From Phycisphaerales bacterium UBA5793 (GTDB lineage Bacteria > Planctomycetota > Phycisphaerae > Phycisphaerales > UBA5793): a stretch of 64,000 nt of DNA. The DNA lies in assembly GCA_002418285.1 (NCBI GenBank), contig DIDT01000018.1:1-64000 (forward strand), written 5' to 3'. Of the stretch, positions 26,357 through 35,337 are shown piece after piece (the stretch's first letter is position 1; each line of letters opens with the position of its first letter). The position numbers and the translations under genes are program-made. The notes beneath the pieces are model-generated. The model ran no database searches. It was not told the DNA's origin and was given only the letters and a program-made list of their open reading frames with translations.

Positions 26357-27403
26357 TTACTCCCGTTCCGTTTCCTTGGGTTTCGAATTCACTCGGACCG
26401 TTTCTTCCGACCCGACTATGGAATCCACCACTCGGGCTCCCGAGGGAACGACGGCGTTACTGCAAACGATAGATCGAGTCACGATACTTGACGCACCGAT
26501 TGATGCTCCGGGCATGATGATTGAGTCTACTACGATGGCACTTTCGTGCACAGACGCGCCAGATGCGATGCAGTTTGTCCCTCCACAATGTGAGTTTGAG
26601 ACAACGGCATCAAACCGCAGTGAGCTTTGGTGGGGACCAGCAGATTGACTGGCTGCTCTCGCGGCTTGCAGAAGGTGCTCATGGGTCCGAAGAGGGTGCG
26701 AGTATCCAACGGCGAGTCGAATCGCGCCAACGCGGTGGTCACTCTCAAGTACCTTGTTGAGCCATTGCTCCTTTAGATCCATGTAGCCCTCACGTTGGAC
26801 ATACCTGAGCAATCCCCGTGGAATGACGTACACACCGGCAGGTGTATCATCCGGGTTAACGAGGACGGTGGCATCGAAGCTGTTTGCCCGATGGTGCGTG
26901 ATGATGCCGCTCAGATCGAAATTTGGACAACGTGCGGCTTCGGCTACTAGTAGCAGCGCGCTGTCATCAAGGTGACTGGAGACATCGCATACCACGCCAG
27001 CAGCACCGCGATAGGACTGTTTGTCGAATACAACCTCAATCCGCCGGTCCGCTTGGTCCGCGCGGATACTCGGTGCGGGAGTGCCTCCCCCGCTGGCGAT
27101 GATGATGGATATCTCATCTGATATAGGGCCGCGGAGGGCATCGATTGCCATTAGCCACCGATCCAGCACCGTCGACTCGCCCGGACCAACGAGCAAGTCC
27201 AGCACAGAGCAATGCGTGGCCTCGGCTAGTGGCGACGCGGTGAGTCCACCTCCGAGAAGAATAAACGCCTCAACGCGATCACTGGTCGCGCTATCAACCG
27301 CCTCAAACTCGGGCACAGGTTGCTGAAGGGAACTGACTTGATCTGCTTGCAAATGGGACATGTCGAGACTTGCAGAATCAGCTTCGTTGCAGGAACTCAT
27401 CAA
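26357..27403 (-). CDS. Degenerate sugar nucleotidyltransferase-like protein with beta-helix
   Basis: A 348-residue protein shaped like a sugar-1-phosphate nucleotidyltransferase. The N-terminal Rossmann-like part (about 45-230) has FILLGGGLTASPLAEATHCS where active enzymes have LAGGxGTRLxPLT...PK. The nucleotide-binding Arg and the usual Lys are missing, so catalysis is doubtful. PAGVYVIPRGLLRYV and GYMDLKEQWLNKV match the middle of the family. Residues about 265-340 form hexapeptide (left-handed beta-helix) turns (CIASGASVHESAIVVDSIIM, ASIGASSIVTRSIVCSNAVV). It ends two bases before the exosortase start. A regulatory or scaffolding role near the sugar transferase is conceivable. Confidence 0.75.
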   Translation of the reverse strand: MMSSCNEADSASLDMSHLQADQVSSLQQPVPEFEAVDSATSDRVEAFILLGGGLTASPLAEATHCSVLDLLVGPGESTVLDRWLMAIDALRGPISDEISIIIASGGGTPAPSIRADQADRRIEVVFDKQSYRGAAGVVCDVSSHLDDSALLLVAEAARCPNFDLSGIITHHRANSFDATVLVNPDDTPAGVYVIPRGLLRYVQREGYMDLKEQWLNKVLESDHRVGAIRLAVGYSHPLRTHEHLLQAARAASQSAGPHQSSLRFDAVVSNSHCGGTNCIASGASVHESAIVVDSIIMPGASIGASSIVTRSIVCSNAVVPSGARVVDSIVGSEETVRVNSKPKETERE

Positions 27404-27450
27404 AGGTCAAGGACGCGTTCATCCAGTCTTGTGTGCCATATGGAGCAGTT

Positions 27451-28791
27451 TCACGCCTTTACGAGTCGACTGCCCATAGTCGCCTCAAAGGCGTGAAGTA
27501 CATTGCGTGTATCGATGACCAGTCGTGCGTGCTCCGCCACCATTGAATAATCGAACGCATCATGGTTTGTTGCCACGAGCAGGGCGTCGAACGACTTTAT
27601 AGAGCTCGCAGTCAACTCGACACTGTGCATTTGCAGGTCATGTTTGCGCATCGGATGCGTGCGCGGTACGTGTGGATCAGAGTACTCGACGATTGCTCCG
27701 TGATCGCGCAAGAGTTCGATGAGCTCAAACGAGGGAGATTCTCGAATGTCGTCAACGTTGGGCTTGTATGCCAGGCCGAGTACGAGGACCTTTGAACCTC
27801 TTACCGCCTTTCCGTGCAAGTTGAGAGCATCGGTCACCTTGCCCATCACATAGTGCGGCATCGATGTGTTGATTTCGCCGGCGAGCTCAATGAACTTTGT
27901 CGGCCGACCGATTTCTTTGGCTTTCCACGTGAGGTAGAAGGGATCGATGGGAATGCAGTGTCCACCAAGACCAGGACCCGGGTAAAACGGCATGAAGCCA
28001 AATGGTTTTGTTGAGGCCGCCTGAATCACTTCCCAGACGTCGATACCCATGGGATCGAGTATCATCTTCATCTCATTGGCCATCGCGATGTTCACCGACC
28101 GGAAGATGTTCTCGAGGAGCTTGGCCGCCTCCGCGACTTCGGCAGAACGCACGGGAATCACTTGTTCCACGGCTCGCCGATACATGCGTACGGCGAGTTC
28201 CGTGGCGGCATCATCTAAGCCGCCGACGAGTTTTGGAATGGTCTTGGTGGAATGGGACTGCCGACCGGGGTCCTCACGTTCCGGTGAGTACGCCACGAAG
28301 AAATCCTTGCCGCACTGGAGCGGCTCACCGCCCGCTATCTTGGCCGCCTCCTGCATTGCGGGTAGAAACTCATCCCGAGTGGTGCCCGGATACGTCGTGG
28401 ATTCCAGCACAATCAACTGCCCGCGCCGTAGTTTGGTGCCAATCCGCCGGCCTGCATCGATCACGTAGCTCAAATCAGGCTCGCGGTGGGCGCCCAGTGG
28501 TGTCGGCAAGCACACAATGATAACGTCGGGTTCGCTGAGGCGATCGAATGAGGTGGTAGCCTCGAATCGAACACTCGCTGCGAGCGTCGCCGTCATCTCC
28601 TGGCCGAGGTGCTTCAAGTAGTTCCGGCCGGAGGCCAGCGACTCGATCTTGCTCGGATCCACGTCGAACCCGAGTACGCGGAATCCACCCGAATGCATCG
28701 CACTGGCAAGGGGGAGGCCGACATAGCCGAGGCCAATGACGCCGATCGTCGCGTTACCTGAGTCGATTTGAGATTGAAGTGTGCTGTGCAT
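27451..28791 (-). CDS. Nucleotide-sugar (UDP-GlcNAc type) 6-dehydrogenase
   Basis: A 446-residue enzyme of the UDP-glucose/GDP-mannose dehydrogenase family. It oxidises C6 of a UDP-sugar to a uronic acid with NAD. N-terminal NAD fold: TIGVIGLGYVGLPLASAM. Middle: VIIVCLPTPLG, VLESTTYPGTTRDE, FFVAYSPEREDPG. Catalytic Cys lies in GPGLGGHCIPIDPFYLTWKA (about residue 278). C-terminal UDP-binding domain: VLVLGLAYKPNVDDIRESPS. The IPIDPFYLTWKA form is typical of WbpA/TviB-like enzymes acting on N-acetylhexosamine, hence the substrate guess. The start at 28791 is chosen because the longer frame is not conserved-looking. Overall the polymer probably contains an acidic sugar. Confidence 0.88.
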   Translation of the reverse strand: MHSTLQSQIDSGNATIGVIGLGYVGLPLASAMHSGGFRVLGFDVDPSKIESLASGRNYLKHLGQEMTATLAASVRFEATTSFDRLSEPDVIIVCLPTPLGAHREPDLSYVIDAGRRIGTKLRRGQLIVLESTTYPGTTRDEFLPAMQEAAKIAGGEPLQCGKDFFVAYSPEREDPGRQSHSTKTIPKLVGGLDDAATELAVRMYRRAVEQVIPVRSAEVAEAAKLLENIFRSVNIAMANEMKMILDPMGIDVWEVIQAASTKPFGFMPFYPGPGLGGHCIPIDPFYLTWKAKEIGRPTKFIELAGEINTSMPHYVMGKVTDALNLHGKAVRGSKVLVLGLAYKPNVDDIRESPSFELIELLRDHGAIVEYSDPHVPRTHPMRKHDLQMHSVELTASSIKSFDALLVATNHDAFDYSMVAEHARLVIDTRNVLHAFEATMGSRLVKA

Positions 28792-28843
28792 GCTTTGTTC
28801 AGGGACTCGAGAGAGGTGCTGTTGGTTTACCGTCAATCGTGGT

Positions 28844-29743
28844 TCAGGCCGGATGAGATGAGCGACGTCGTCGCATCGCTGCGGACAGCATGAGGCGGAT
28901 GGCAAATGGGACGCCCTCGACAAGGTATCTTCTCCAGAGTCGGCCGGGTTCCTGCACCATACGGTGTATCCACTCGAGACCCAGTTGCTGCATCCATTGC
29001 GGCGCCCGCTTTACTTCGCCACATACAAAGCTGAAGCTGATTCCAACACCCATCCACCAAGCACCTGGTAGCAAATCGCGCAGTTTGCGAATGATCAGTT
29101 CCTGCTTTGGTGAACCCATCGCCACGTAGACGATGTCAGGTCGGGTGTCCTTGAGAGTTCGCTTCAACTGTTCGAACTTCTCAACGTTCTTTTCGGAGCC
29201 AAGTGGAGCCGGGTCAGTTCCCGCGATCCTCAAGGAAGGAAAGCGAGACCTCAACATGTTGGCCGCCTCGGACGCAGTATCGCCATCTCCACCGAGCAGG
29301 AAAATCGAACGATCCTGTGATGCGGCGGCTTCGGTCAGTGACCAAATCAGGCTCGAACCTGTCACACGCTCCGGAAGTGGCGTCCCTTGCAGTCGGCTCG
29401 CCCACACAAGCGGCATGCCGTCAGCCACACGAATATCGGACTCATCACACAAGTCAGCGAAAGCCCGATCGTTGACGAGTCGACGCAGGTGGTCCAAGTT
29501 GTGCGTCACTACCCAGCCGCCTCTGCTTGCACAAATCGACGCGAGAATACGCTCGATGCACTCTGCTTCAGTCAATGCATCGATTGGAAAGCCGAGGAGG
29601 TGAATTCGGCCCGAAGATTCGAGTGCGGAGTATGCTTTCACTTCAGGTTGTGATCGATCCACTTCATCCACTCCACATCGATCGGACACGCTCGCGTCGC
29701 TGCGTGGGTCTGCATGCATGCTGGCCACCGATTCGCCGCTCAT
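28844..29743 (-). CDS. WecG/TagA/CpsF-family glycosyltransferase (GT26)
   Basis: A 299-residue enzyme. After a variable 45-residue N-terminus the GT26 domain is clear: RIHLLGFPIDALTEAE, GGWVVTHNLDHLRRLVND, SDIRVADGMPLVWASRLQG, ERVTGSSLIWSLTEAA, IFLLGGDGDTASEAAN, DIVYVAMGSPKQELII, GVGISFSFVCGEVKRAPQWM, LGLEWIHRMVQEPGRLWRRY. Family members transfer N-acetylmannosamine (or its uronate) or another sugar onto lipid-linked GlcNAc, usually the second step of repeat-unit assembly. This fits the UDP-HexNAc dehydrogenase next to it. The start overlaps the stop of the upstream GT2 gene by four bases (ATGA). Confidence 0.9.
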   Translation of the reverse strand: MSGESVASMHADPRSDASVSDRCGVDEVDRSQPEVKAYSALESSGRIHLLGFPIDALTEAECIERILASICASRGGWVVTHNLDHLRRLVNDRAFADLCDESDIRVADGMPLVWASRLQGTPLPERVTGSSLIWSLTEAAASQDRSIFLLGGDGDTASEAANMLRSRFPSLRIAGTDPAPLGSEKNVEKFEQLKRTLKDTRPDIVYVAMGSPKQELIIRKLRDLLPGAWWMGVGISFSFVCGEVKRAPQWMQQLGLEWIHRMVQEPGRLWRRYLVEGVPFAIRLMLSAAMRRRRSSHPA

Positions 29744-30720
29744 GAAGCAGTCAACGGTTGGGCGGCTGTCGATTCAGATCCCTGATTGGGTTTCGTCGAC
29801 CTTGTAGCAAAGACCGATGCCTGTCGTCGATCCAATTCATCCGTGGCTCGTCGTTTACCTTTCAGCAAACACTGCCATTGGTAATGGCGAAGAAACCCGC
29901 GGAATTCGGGGTCGTCATATCGCGGCCGCCGGGCAAGCATTGCCTTCACGAATCCCCACCACATGGCCAGACCACCAAGGAGCACGGGAGGTCGAGTCAT
30001 GCGGTAGAGTGCACTGACCGTCATGTATGCCAGGCTCGTGCCCATGAAATACTGACCAGCACCGTGGCGCATGCGGCCGGTCCACCATCCTGTGTCACTC
30101 GTCCCCATCGGCCTCAGGTGAATGAACCGAAGCTCAGGGTCATCCCAACTGCACGCCTTCCAGCCAAGCATGCGACATCGATGGCAGTCGATGCCATCCC
30201 ACATAACCTGACGTACAAACCCACCTATTTGTTGAAAGCACTCACGGCGATAGAGTTTTGCAGCACCGACGGACATCTCTTCTGAGATCTTCTCGCTAAC
30301 CATCCTCTTCGTATAATGTTCGATATAATAGGCCATCCCGCTACAGGTTCCAATGCGTGGGTTCTCCTCCATCCTCTGAATAAGTGTCTCAAAATAATTC
30401 TTCGGCATGTCCAGATCGAGATCGAGCTTGCAAAGGAACTCAAACTGGTTCAGTTCAATGGTTGCGAGTCCTGCATAGAATGCGGAGATGACGCCGGGGC
30501 CAACTGATCGTTGTCCGCGGTCGTCTCTGCGCACTATGCGAATCAGGTCGCACTGTCTTGCGTACTCCTCCAGGATTCGTGGAGTTTCGTCAGTCGAACC
30601 GTCATCGACAATCACCCAGAGAGAGGGCGGCGTGGTCTGGCCGAGGATGCTGTCGAGGGTACGACGCATGAACTCACTTTCGTCGCGACAGGGCGAGATA
30701 ATGCAGTAGCGAGAAATCAT
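29740..30720 (-). CDS. GT2 glycosyltransferase
   Basis: A 326-residue GT-A-fold enzyme. N-terminal signature: YCIISPCRDESEFMRRTLDS, LWVIVDDGSTDETPRILEEY, then a DxD-type CKLDLDLDMPKNYFE. Acceptor region: MSVGAAKLYRRECFQQIGGF and DGIDCHRCRMLGWKACSWDD. It lies in the membrane-associated GT2 group that builds polysaccharide repeat units in the cytoplasm. Donor and acceptor cannot be read from sequence. It overlaps both neighbours by four bases (ATGA at both ends), so it is translationally coupled within the operon. The C-terminal 40 residues are basic and probably disordered. Confidence 0.88.
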   Translation of the reverse strand: MISRYCIISPCRDESEFMRRTLDSILGQTTPPSLWVIVDDGSTDETPRILEEYARQCDLIRIVRRDDRGQRSVGPGVISAFYAGLATIELNQFEFLCKLDLDLDMPKNYFETLIQRMEENPRIGTCSGMAYYIEHYTKRMVSEKISEEMSVGAAKLYRRECFQQIGGFVRQVMWDGIDCHRCRMLGWKACSWDDPELRFIHLRPMGTSDTGWWTGRMRHGAGQYFMGTSLAYMTVSALYRMTRPPVLLGGLAMWWGFVKAMLARRPRYDDPEFRGFLRHYQWQCLLKGKRRATDELDRRQASVFATRSTKPNQGSESTAAQPLTAS

Positions 30721-32018
30721 GAGGTTGCACGAGATGACCGAGGTTGCCCCCAGTTTGGTCGATCATCTGTGATATTGTGTTGTTCGATTGCACGGAAGGC
30801 AATTATCTGCAACAGCGCGCGATCAAGACGAGATAGGTTTTCGGAAAGCGAGAACTCACTCTTGACTCGTTCGCGCCCGGCTCGTCCAATTGATTCTCGA
30901 AGCTCACGATTGCGTGCACACGTTCGGATGAGCGTCACTAAATCCAACTCATCCGATGTGTCGGCACAGAAGCCTGTAACCGATGAGTCGACCAGTTCAC
31001 GAATGGTGGGCAAATCGCCTGTAATCACGGGAACTCCCATCGACATCGCTTCCATCAGCGAGACCGGGATTCCGTCCCGATCGCCGCGTTCATCCTCACG
31101 ACACGGGAGCAGAAACAAATCAACGGTGGCGAGCCGAGCGCGGACTTCGTCGTTGCTTAGTGCGCCAGCAAACACCACGCGCGACTGGCAGCCCAACTCT
31201 TCGGACAAAGCTCGCAATCGGGCTTGCTCGGGACCAACGCCGATGATCTGGAATGACCATTGTTCCTCAGTCTTGGACAATGCCCGCAGCGCAAGATCAA
31301 TGCCTTTCTTGGGGACCAAGCGACAAACTGTCGCCACACGCAGTGAACTGCTCACTGGTCGGTAGTGGTGGGGGGTCCATGTGTGCGTATCAACTCCGCA
31401 ACGGATCACTCGGTACCGATCAGATCGGTCATCACAGATCGATCGGTACCATGATCGATGCCATTGGCTGATGCACGACAGGAAAGCGGCACGCTCGAGT
31501 TTCCGCTTTAGGAGTATCCGTCGCTCGAATAAATCGTTGGCGTGTCCGACGAAGCTGAATGTCAGTCGGGAGGCGTGAGCTGCATACATACCAATAGTCG
31601 TTGGTGCGTGCGCGAAGTGACAATGCACATGTTCCACACCACGTCGCCGAAGCCATCTTCCGACCGAAAGACCTACCGCAGCGTGACACAAGACCTTCGC
31701 GCGATCTTTCAGTGCAAGGGGCTCCCCCGGAGCAATCGCATCTCGCATGCCGAGGCCAAGTGTGCGGATTGTGCAGATTGGCGAAATCAGTATCGCCGCC
31801 ATCACTGACCAGAGTACCGACAAGGTTCCTTGGCCATAGACACATCTGTTCGCGCCTGGAACATTGGTGGGTAAGTCGGACCCCGCGGGCCAGAGAGACA
31901 CAGTCAGAACCCGCCAACCAAGCGCCTTCAGTCCGACGATTTCACGTACAACGAATGTCTCGCTAAGGGCGGGGTAGCGGCCGACAATCACTGCCACTGT
32001 CCCCTTCTCACTATTCAT
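30717..32018 (-). CDS. GT4 glycosyltransferase (WcaL-like)
   Basis: A 433-residue GT-B-fold enzyme. The start at 32018 overlaps the upstream stop (ATGA). N-terminal VAVIVGRYPALSETFVVREI is characteristic of colanic-acid WcaL-type GT4 enzymes, with HVHCHFAHAPTTIGMYAAHA and SFVGHANDLFERR following. C-terminal GT4 signatures: VATVCRLVPKKGIDLALRAL, WSFQIIGVGPEQARLRALSE, VFAGALSNDEVRARLATVDL, DRDGIPVSLMEAMSMGVPVI and DTSDELDLVTLIRTC. The retaining-type EX7E motif is present in the DGIPVSLMEAMSMG segment. Sugar specificity is unknown. It belongs to the same operon as the genes on both sides. Confidence 0.88.
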   Translation of the reverse strand: MNSEKGTVAVIVGRYPALSETFVVREIVGLKALGWRVLTVSLWPAGSDLPTNVPGANRCVYGQGTLSVLWSVMAAILISPICTIRTLGLGMRDAIAPGEPLALKDRAKVLCHAAVGLSVGRWLRRRGVEHVHCHFAHAPTTIGMYAAHASRLTFSFVGHANDLFERRILLKRKLERAAFLSCISQWHRSWYRSICDDRSDRYRVIRCGVDTHTWTPHHYRPVSSSLRVATVCRLVPKKGIDLALRALSKTEEQWSFQIIGVGPEQARLRALSEELGCQSRVVFAGALSNDEVRARLATVDLFLLPCREDERGDRDGIPVSLMEAMSMGVPVITGDLPTIRELVDSSVTGFCADTSDELDLVTLIRTCARNRELRESIGRAGRERVKSEFSLSENLSRLDRALLQIIAFRAIEQHNITDDRPNWGQPRSSRATS

Positions 32019-33043
32019 GCACTCTGTTTTTCCACAGAAGGATTCTTGTACTCGATGAGATTGATCTGATGGCCCCGGAATCGGTTGATCCAATAGGCGA
32101 CGATGCCGATGACCGCCGCAGGTTTCCCAATCAGACAGAACGTCGCGTAAAGCAATGAATCAGAGTGAAGGTTGCCAAGACGTCGGCGATGTAGCGCGAT
32201 TCGCGCCCACTGCAGGATCAACATTGCCATGGCAACCCCGCAAACTAGCCAAAGCGATGGCTTCAAGAAACCCACAACCAGAAAGGACAGCAGAATGAGC
32301 GGTACTCCCGCTCCCCAGATCAGAGAACTCCACACTCGCCGGACATTGTGGCGGAATGGGCCGTGACCGTGCAGAGCCGCACCTTCGGCATAGGCATGTC
32401 CAGTTCGCACTGCCCGCTTCCACCACTGGCCAAACCGTGTCATCGCGGCGTCGTGCCGGCCCATTTCATGCTCAATCTGGCGGATCTGCCAGCCGAGTTC
32501 GCGAGAGCGAACACACAACTCTGGCTCCTCACCCGCGATCAGTAACTCGTTGAAGCCACCGGTTGCATCGAATGCCACGACTCTCACCATGAAAACCCCG
32601 CCGATGGCTTCCGTGAGTCCAGGCGATCGCTCCCATTCGAGATCACACAGGCGGTTATATCGGGACCCCTCTCGATTGACTTCTCGTAGTCGGCCTGCAA
32701 CTAGGCCAACGGACGTATTCTCCCTGAAAACCTGGCGCGCCGCATCCAACCACCCATGCTCAAGCGCGCAATCACCATCGAGGAACTGGACGAATCCGAC
32801 ATCCGGTTTCAACTCCTTCATCCGGGCAAAGCCAGTGTTTCGGGCTCGGGCTGCAGTGAAGGGTAGTGAGGAGTCCAATTCCACCACTTCCGCACCCGTT
32901 GCTCGTGCTAATTGCACGCTCCCATCGATCGATCCGGAATCGACGTAGACGACCGGTACTGTACTTGGGACAACGGACTCCAACGCACTTCTCAGTCGCG
33001 CACCCTCATTTCGACCAATGATAACGACGCCGATATCATCCAT
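32015..33043 (-). CDS. GT2 glycosyltransferase just downstream of an IS insertion
   Basis: A 342-residue membrane-associated GT2: DIGVVIIGRNEGARLRSALE, VPVVYVDSGSIDGSVQLARA, FVQFLDGDCALEHGWLDAAR, TEAIGGVFMVRVVAFDATGG, LIAGEEPELCVRSRELGWQI; two C-terminal helices (WGAGVPLILLSFLVVGFL and LLYATFCLIGKPAAVIGIVA). It resembles the glycosyltransferases found with exosortase loci. The start is ATG at 33043; an in-frame TTG lies at 33049. The IS630 element ends nine bases upstream, so whatever ribosome-binding or coupling signal existed there has been displaced and no Shine-Dalgarno is visible now. Confidence 0.88.
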   Translation of the reverse strand: MDDIGVVIIGRNEGARLRSALESVVPSTVPVVYVDSGSIDGSVQLARATGAEVVELDSSLPFTAARARNTGFARMKELKPDVGFVQFLDGDCALEHGWLDAARQVFRENTSVGLVAGRLREVNREGSRYNRLCDLEWERSPGLTEAIGGVFMVRVVAFDATGGFNELLIAGEEPELCVRSRELGWQIRQIEHEMGRHDAAMTRFGQWWKRAVRTGHAYAEGAALHGHGPFRHNVRRVWSSLIWGAGVPLILLSFLVVGFLKPSLWLVCGVAMAMLILQWARIALHRRRLGNLHSDSLLYATFCLIGKPAAVIGIVAYWINRFRGHQINLIEYKNPSVEKQSA

Positions 33044-33052
33044 TAACAACTA

Positions 33053-34218
33053 GTGTCCCGACTTGAAGAATAGCGCAACCGGTGTAGGGTGTGGTGCGAA
33101 TGGTCTCCGGAATACACTGGAGGCCAACCATGAGTACGCGAGCGGCACTGAACGTCACCGATGTGGAGCGGGCGGAACTTCAACTGCTCGTGCGGCGGCC
33201 GGGCACACCGCATGGGCTGGCGACGCGCTGCAAGGTGATTCTGCTCGACGAGCAGGGCCTGACTTACGCCGAGATCGGCGCCAAACTTGATCTGCGTGAG
33301 CAGACGGTCCTCAAGTGGCGCAATCGATTTCTCAAGCATCGAATCGTGGGACTGAAAGACAAGCCGCGGCCGGGCGTGAAGCGCACCATCACCGACGCCA
33401 TGATCGCTCAAGTCGTGCGCAAGACGCTCGAAGAGAAGCCGCCGGACGCGACGCACTGGAGCCTGCGCAGCATGGCGGCGGCGTCGGGGGTGTCGCGCAG
33501 CAGCGTGAACAAGATCTGGCGGGCGTTCAACCTGCAGCCGCACCGGTCCGAGACGTTCAAACTGTCGCGTGACCCGCACTTCGTCGAAAAGGTGCGCGAC
33601 ATCGTCGGGCTGTACCTGAGTCCGCCGGAGAACGCGGTGGTGATTTGCGTCGATGAAAAGAGCCAGATGCAGGCGCTGGATCGCACGCAGCCGATGCTGC
33701 CGATGATGCGTGGGCAGGTGGAGCGACGCACGCACGACTACGTTCGACACGGCACGAGCAGCCTCTTCGCGGCCCTGATGGTCAAGACGGGAGTGGTGAT
33801 CGGCAAGTGTCAGCCGCGGCATCGGCACCAGGAGTTCATCAAGTTCCTCAACACGATCGATGAAGTCATCTGCGAAACGGAATCGGCTGACACGAGCGTA
33901 CATCTCGTGCTGGACAACTACGCGACGCACAAGACGCCAGCGGTGCAGCGCTGGCTCAAACGTCATCTGCGTTACCACCTGCACTTCACGCCAACGAGCG
34001 CGAACTGGCTCAACCAGGTGGAGCGGGTGTTCGCCGACCTGGCGGAGAAGCAACTGCGGCGTGGCGTGTTCACGAGCGTGTCGGCGTTGGAGAAGACGGC
34101 GCTGGATTACATCGATGCGAGGAACGAAGACGCCAAGCCCTTCGTCTGGACCGCCGACGCCCACACCATCCTCAGCCGCGTCGCCAGGAATCATGCGAGA
34201 ATCTCGGAGTCAGGACAC
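33053..34218 (+). mobile_element. IS630-family insertion sequence (1166 bp)
   Basis: Ends GTGTCCCGACT (left) and, reversed, GTGTCCTGACT (right), flanked by TA duplications (33051-33052 and 34219-34220). It sits exactly in the junction between two glycosyltransferase genes and is oriented against the operon. Distinct from the IS630 element at 11932 (different ends and transposase). Confidence 0.88.
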
Positions 34219-34221
34219 TAG
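33130..34221 (+). CDS. IS630-family transposase
   Basis: A 363-residue transposase in one frame. N-terminal part has two HTH units (AELQLLVRRPGTPHGLATRC, LTYAEIGAKLDLREQTVLKW, SLRSMAAASGVSRSSVNKIW). The catalytic domain has the DDE residues in VVICVDEKSQMQALDRTQP, HLVLDNYATHKTPAVQRWL and SANWLNQVERVFADLAEKQL. The DEKSQ form marks the common single-frame IS630 subgroup. The stop codon (TAG) overlaps the right target TA. The start at 33130 is taken because upstream codons lie in the terminal region. The gene is intact. Confidence 0.9.
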   Translation: MSTRAALNVTDVERAELQLLVRRPGTPHGLATRCKVILLDEQGLTYAEIGAKLDLREQTVLKWRNRFLKHRIVGLKDKPRPGVKRTITDAMIAQVVRKTLEEKPPDATHWSLRSMAAASGVSRSSVNKIWRAFNLQPHRSETFKLSRDPHFVEKVRDIVGLYLSPPENAVVICVDEKSQMQALDRTQPMLPMMRGQVERRTHDYVRHGTSSLFAALMVKTGVVIGKCQPRHRHQEFIKFLNTIDEVICETESADTSVHLVLDNYATHKTPAVQRWLKRHLRYHLHFTPTSANWLNQVERVFADLAEKQLRRGVFTSVSALEKTALDYIDARNEDAKPFVWTADAHTILSRVARNHARISESGH

Positions 34222-35337
34222 CCTTCGCTTGATGTGCAGTGCCTGTCCGGTGACGAGTGCCCGAACGTCGCCACCAAGCAGGTCAAGCGTAAACCGCGTA
34301 GGATCATCAATCGTTGATCCACCAAGCCGAAGCAGCCTTCGTATCAGCAAGCTCATGCGACCGATGCTCCACAACAGATCTGCCCACAGCCAACCCAAGA
34401 TACCGTAGTGCTTGATGAAGAAGCGTCGTCGCGATTCGTACCACCATCGCCCACGACGCGACTGGCAGCGGCGAATGCCGGTCGCGCTTCCTTCGAGATG
34501 CACGACCTCCGCGCGAGGATCGAGCCAAACCTGCCAACCAGCCTCTCTCGCGCGGCGACAGAAGTCGACTTCTTCGAAGTAGAGGAAATAGTCCTCGTCG
34601 AGCAGTCCAATTTGATCGATCGCCCCGCGGCGAATCAACATCGCGGCTCCAGACACCCAGTCGCATCCGGTCGGTTCATTGCTGTTGACGACCGGATCGG
34701 CGACGCGCGGGAGCAGGCGTTCCAGAACGCCGAGTTGGGAACTGCCCATGAATTCGCGGAGGGGTGACGGGAATCGGTGCGCCGATCGCTGCGACCGTCC
34801 GTTCTCGTCTAGCAGTTGCGCGCCAACAACGCCGACCTCGGAATGTTCGTCGAGAAATGCCGCTAGTCGGTTGACGGCACTCGGCGCTACGACTGTGTCC
34901 GGATTAAGTAGAAGATATTGGTCCGCGTTGACCATTCGGATACCGAGGTTGTTCCCAGCCGCGAAGCCACGATTAGCGGGCGATGGAACCAATTCCACGG
35001 CACCAGACCAGCCATGCGCTTCAATTGCCGCATTGATCAAGTTGAGCGACGCATCTTCGGAAGCGTTATCGACGACTACGACTTGTGCCGCGGGTGAGCT
35101 TGCATGGCCACGCTCAGACATCAAGGATCGAATACAATCGACAGTGAGCTCCGGTGTGCGGTAGTTCACAATGATGATCGCCAGTCTCACCCGATCGCGA
35201 CGCGGGGCCCGTTTAGATCTCCGATTGATGGAGTCTTCGTTCTGCTCTATCGTCGCAGCCTCCCGAGGATCAGTCGGTTGTGCCGCCGATCTTGCCAGAA
35301 AGCGCCGTCTCAGGCGTCGCATATTGAGTTCGCTCAA
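34210..35337 (-). CDS. GT2 (rhamnosyltransferase-like) glycosyltransferase with IS-altered C-terminus
   Basis: A 375-residue WbbL-like GT2: LAIIIVNYRTPELTVDCIRS, VVVVDNASEDASLNLINAA, NRGFAAGNNLGIRM, YLLLNPDTVV (DxD region), GVVGAQLLDENGR, CDWVSGAAMLIRRGAIDQIG, LDEDYFLYFEEVDFCRRARE. Rhamnosyltransferases of this type would suit the rmlAB genes nearby, but donor use is inferred. The last codons (VS and TGA) come from the IS630 end. Removing the element and one TA restores KRRLVVNG and a stop overlapping the next gene by eight bases. The 5' end overlaps the polymerase gene by 68 bases, so the true start may lie later. Confidence 0.87.
   Translation of the reverse strand: MSELNMRRLRRRFLARSAAQPTDPREAATIEQNEDSINRRSKRAPRRDRVRLAIIIVNYRTPELTVDCIRSLMSERGHASSPAAQVVVVDNASEDASLNLINAAIEAHGWSGAVELVPSPANRGFAAGNNLGIRMVNADQYLLLNPDTVVAPSAVNRLAAFLDEHSEVGVVGAQLLDENGRSQRSAHRFPSPLREFMGSSQLGVLERLLPRVADPVVNSNEPTGCDWVSGAAMLIRRGAIDQIGLLDEDYFLYFEEVDFCRRAREAGWQVWLDPRAEVVHLEGSATGIRRCQSRRGRWWYESRRRFFIKHYGILGWLWADLLWSIGRMSLLIRRLLRLGGSTIDDPTRFTLDLLGGDVRALVTGQALHIKRRLVS

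Noticed and set aside
33043..34194. 383-codon frame antisense to the second IS630 transposase
   Set aside because: Same codon-bias shadow; no start signal and no domain.
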